Assembly: GCF_001998885.1 (NCBI RefSeq)
Contig: NZ_CP019609.1
Span: 2,301,305 to 2,365,304, forward strand
Source of the DNA: Vagococcus penaei
GTDB taxonomy: Bacteria > Bacillota > Bacilli > Lactobacillales > Vagococcaceae
Direction: 5' to 3'
Length of the DNA: 64,000 nucleotides
Every line of letters starts with the position of its first letter. The stretch's first letter is position 1. The translations under genes were made by a program, and so were the position numbers. Below are positions 63,580 to 64,000 of this stretch, piece after piece. Under the pieces are notes generated by a model. That model was not told the origin of the DNA, ran no database searches, and worked only from the letters and a program-made list of their open reading frames with translations.

Positions 63580-64000
63580 ATGTTTAATAAGGTATTAATC
63601 GCCAACCGTGGTGAAATTGCCGTACGAATTATACGGGCGTGTCGAGAACTTGGTGTGAAAACAGTGGCGGTCTTTTCTGAAGCAGACCGCCCCGCACTAC
63701 ATGTTGAAATGGCAGATGAAGCGATTTGTATTGGTCCTAGCAAAGTAACCGATTCCTATTTGAATATGCATGCGATTCTGAGTGCTGCAATGGTTACTGG
63801 TGCTGAAGCGATTCATCCTGGATTTGGTTTTTTAGCAGAAAATAGCCTTTTTGCTGAGATGTGCGCGGACTGCCAGATTAAATTTATTGGACCTAAGCCT
63901 AAAACGATTGATGCTATGGGCAATAAAATTAATGCTCGTCGATTAATGATTGAAGCAGAGGTTCCTGTCATTCCAGGTAGTGATGGTGAGGTGTCAACCT
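63580..64000 (+). CDS. accC: Biotin carboxylase subunit of acetyl-CoA carboxylase, 3' end outside the window
   Basis: ATP-dependent carboxylation of biotin on AccB. The first 140 residues are visible: [37 protein letters not shown], then [15 protein letters not shown] and [22 protein letters not shown], the AccC N-terminal and ATP-grasp entry. It follows fabZ by 3 bases. By analogy with related operons, accD and accA should follow beyond the window. Confidence 0.94.
   Translation, partial: MFNKVLIANRGEIAVRIIRACRELGVKTVAVFSEADRPALHVEMADEAICIGPSKVTDSYLNMHAILSAAMVTGAEAIHPGFGFLAENSLFAEMCADCQIKFIGPKPKTIDAMGNKINARRLMIEAEVPVIPGSDGEVST

Noticed and set aside
1..64000. Prophage, insertion sequence, tRNA, rRNA or genomic island
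   Set aside because: I found no transposase, integrase, terminal repeats, tRNA cloverleaf or sharp change in composition; gene order agrees with Firmicute core synteny throughout.

Overview
The window is AT-rich, densely packed chromosomal core from a low-GC Firmicute of the order Lactobacillales. Gene content (FabT/FabK-type fatty-acid operon, YitT paralogs, DUF1831 beside a cysteine desulfurase, ThiXYZ under a TPP riboswitch, split thyA-folA/ypmRS blocks) points to Enterococcaceae. Vagococcus or a close Enterococcus is my best guess, but I could not test it by comparison. I see no rRNA, tRNA, insertion sequence, prophage or CRISPR array; this is housekeeping sequence, and the interest lies in regulatory architecture, degenerate proteins and broken reading frames.

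Layout. 1-10.5 kb: the end of the Mg2+ P-type ATPase mgtA, a DUF1033 protein, topB (frameshifted), an aldehyde dehydrogenase, ftsK (frameshifted) and a CPA1 Na+/H+ antiporter. 10.5-19.7 kb: proC, an AraC-type regulator with a degenerate receiver domain, adhE, thrS under a T-box, a cysteine desulfurase with DUF1831, and a PsiE-like protein. 19.7-27.4 kb: ftsW, a stand-alone AMP-forming ligase, a TPP-riboswitch operon thiX-thiY-thiZ-tatD, and asparaginase. 27.4-36.5 kb: der, hup, a GlsB-like protein, a degenerate AroB-like protein, YpiA-like TPR and YpiB/ReoY, a YitT protein, then mazG-dapB-cca-thioesterase.

36.6-49.5 kb: an unknown protein, an ABC-F ATPase (frameshifted), thyA, folA, hemolysin III, degV, ypmR-ypmS-msrA-yozE, ctpA, yidC, acylphosphatase, a TrmH-type methyltransferase, an HD protein and an HxlR regulator. 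49.5-56.6 kb: pheST under a T-box, DAHP synthase, a membrane zinc-ribbon protein, a nitroreductase and a second YitT. 56.6-64 kb: the FASII operon fabT-fabH-acpP-fabK-fabD-fabG-fabF-accB-fabZ-accC, running off the window, preceded by a 325-bp array of three promoter-plus-FabT-box units.

The most notable observations are: (i) the triplicated promoter/operator array ahead of fabT, with five near-perfect TTTGATTATCAAA-type palindromes and a 9-bp tandem repeat; (ii) an AroB-shaped protein without AroB catalytic residues, sitting where other Firmicutes keep the aro operon; (iii) three genes (topB, ftsK, ABC-F), each broken by exactly one missing A in an A-run, which looks more like systematic homopolymer under-calling than biology; (iv) a receiver domain lacking its acidic pair and lysine, divergent from adhE; (v) a TatD hydrolase inside the TPP-controlled thiamine-precursor operon.
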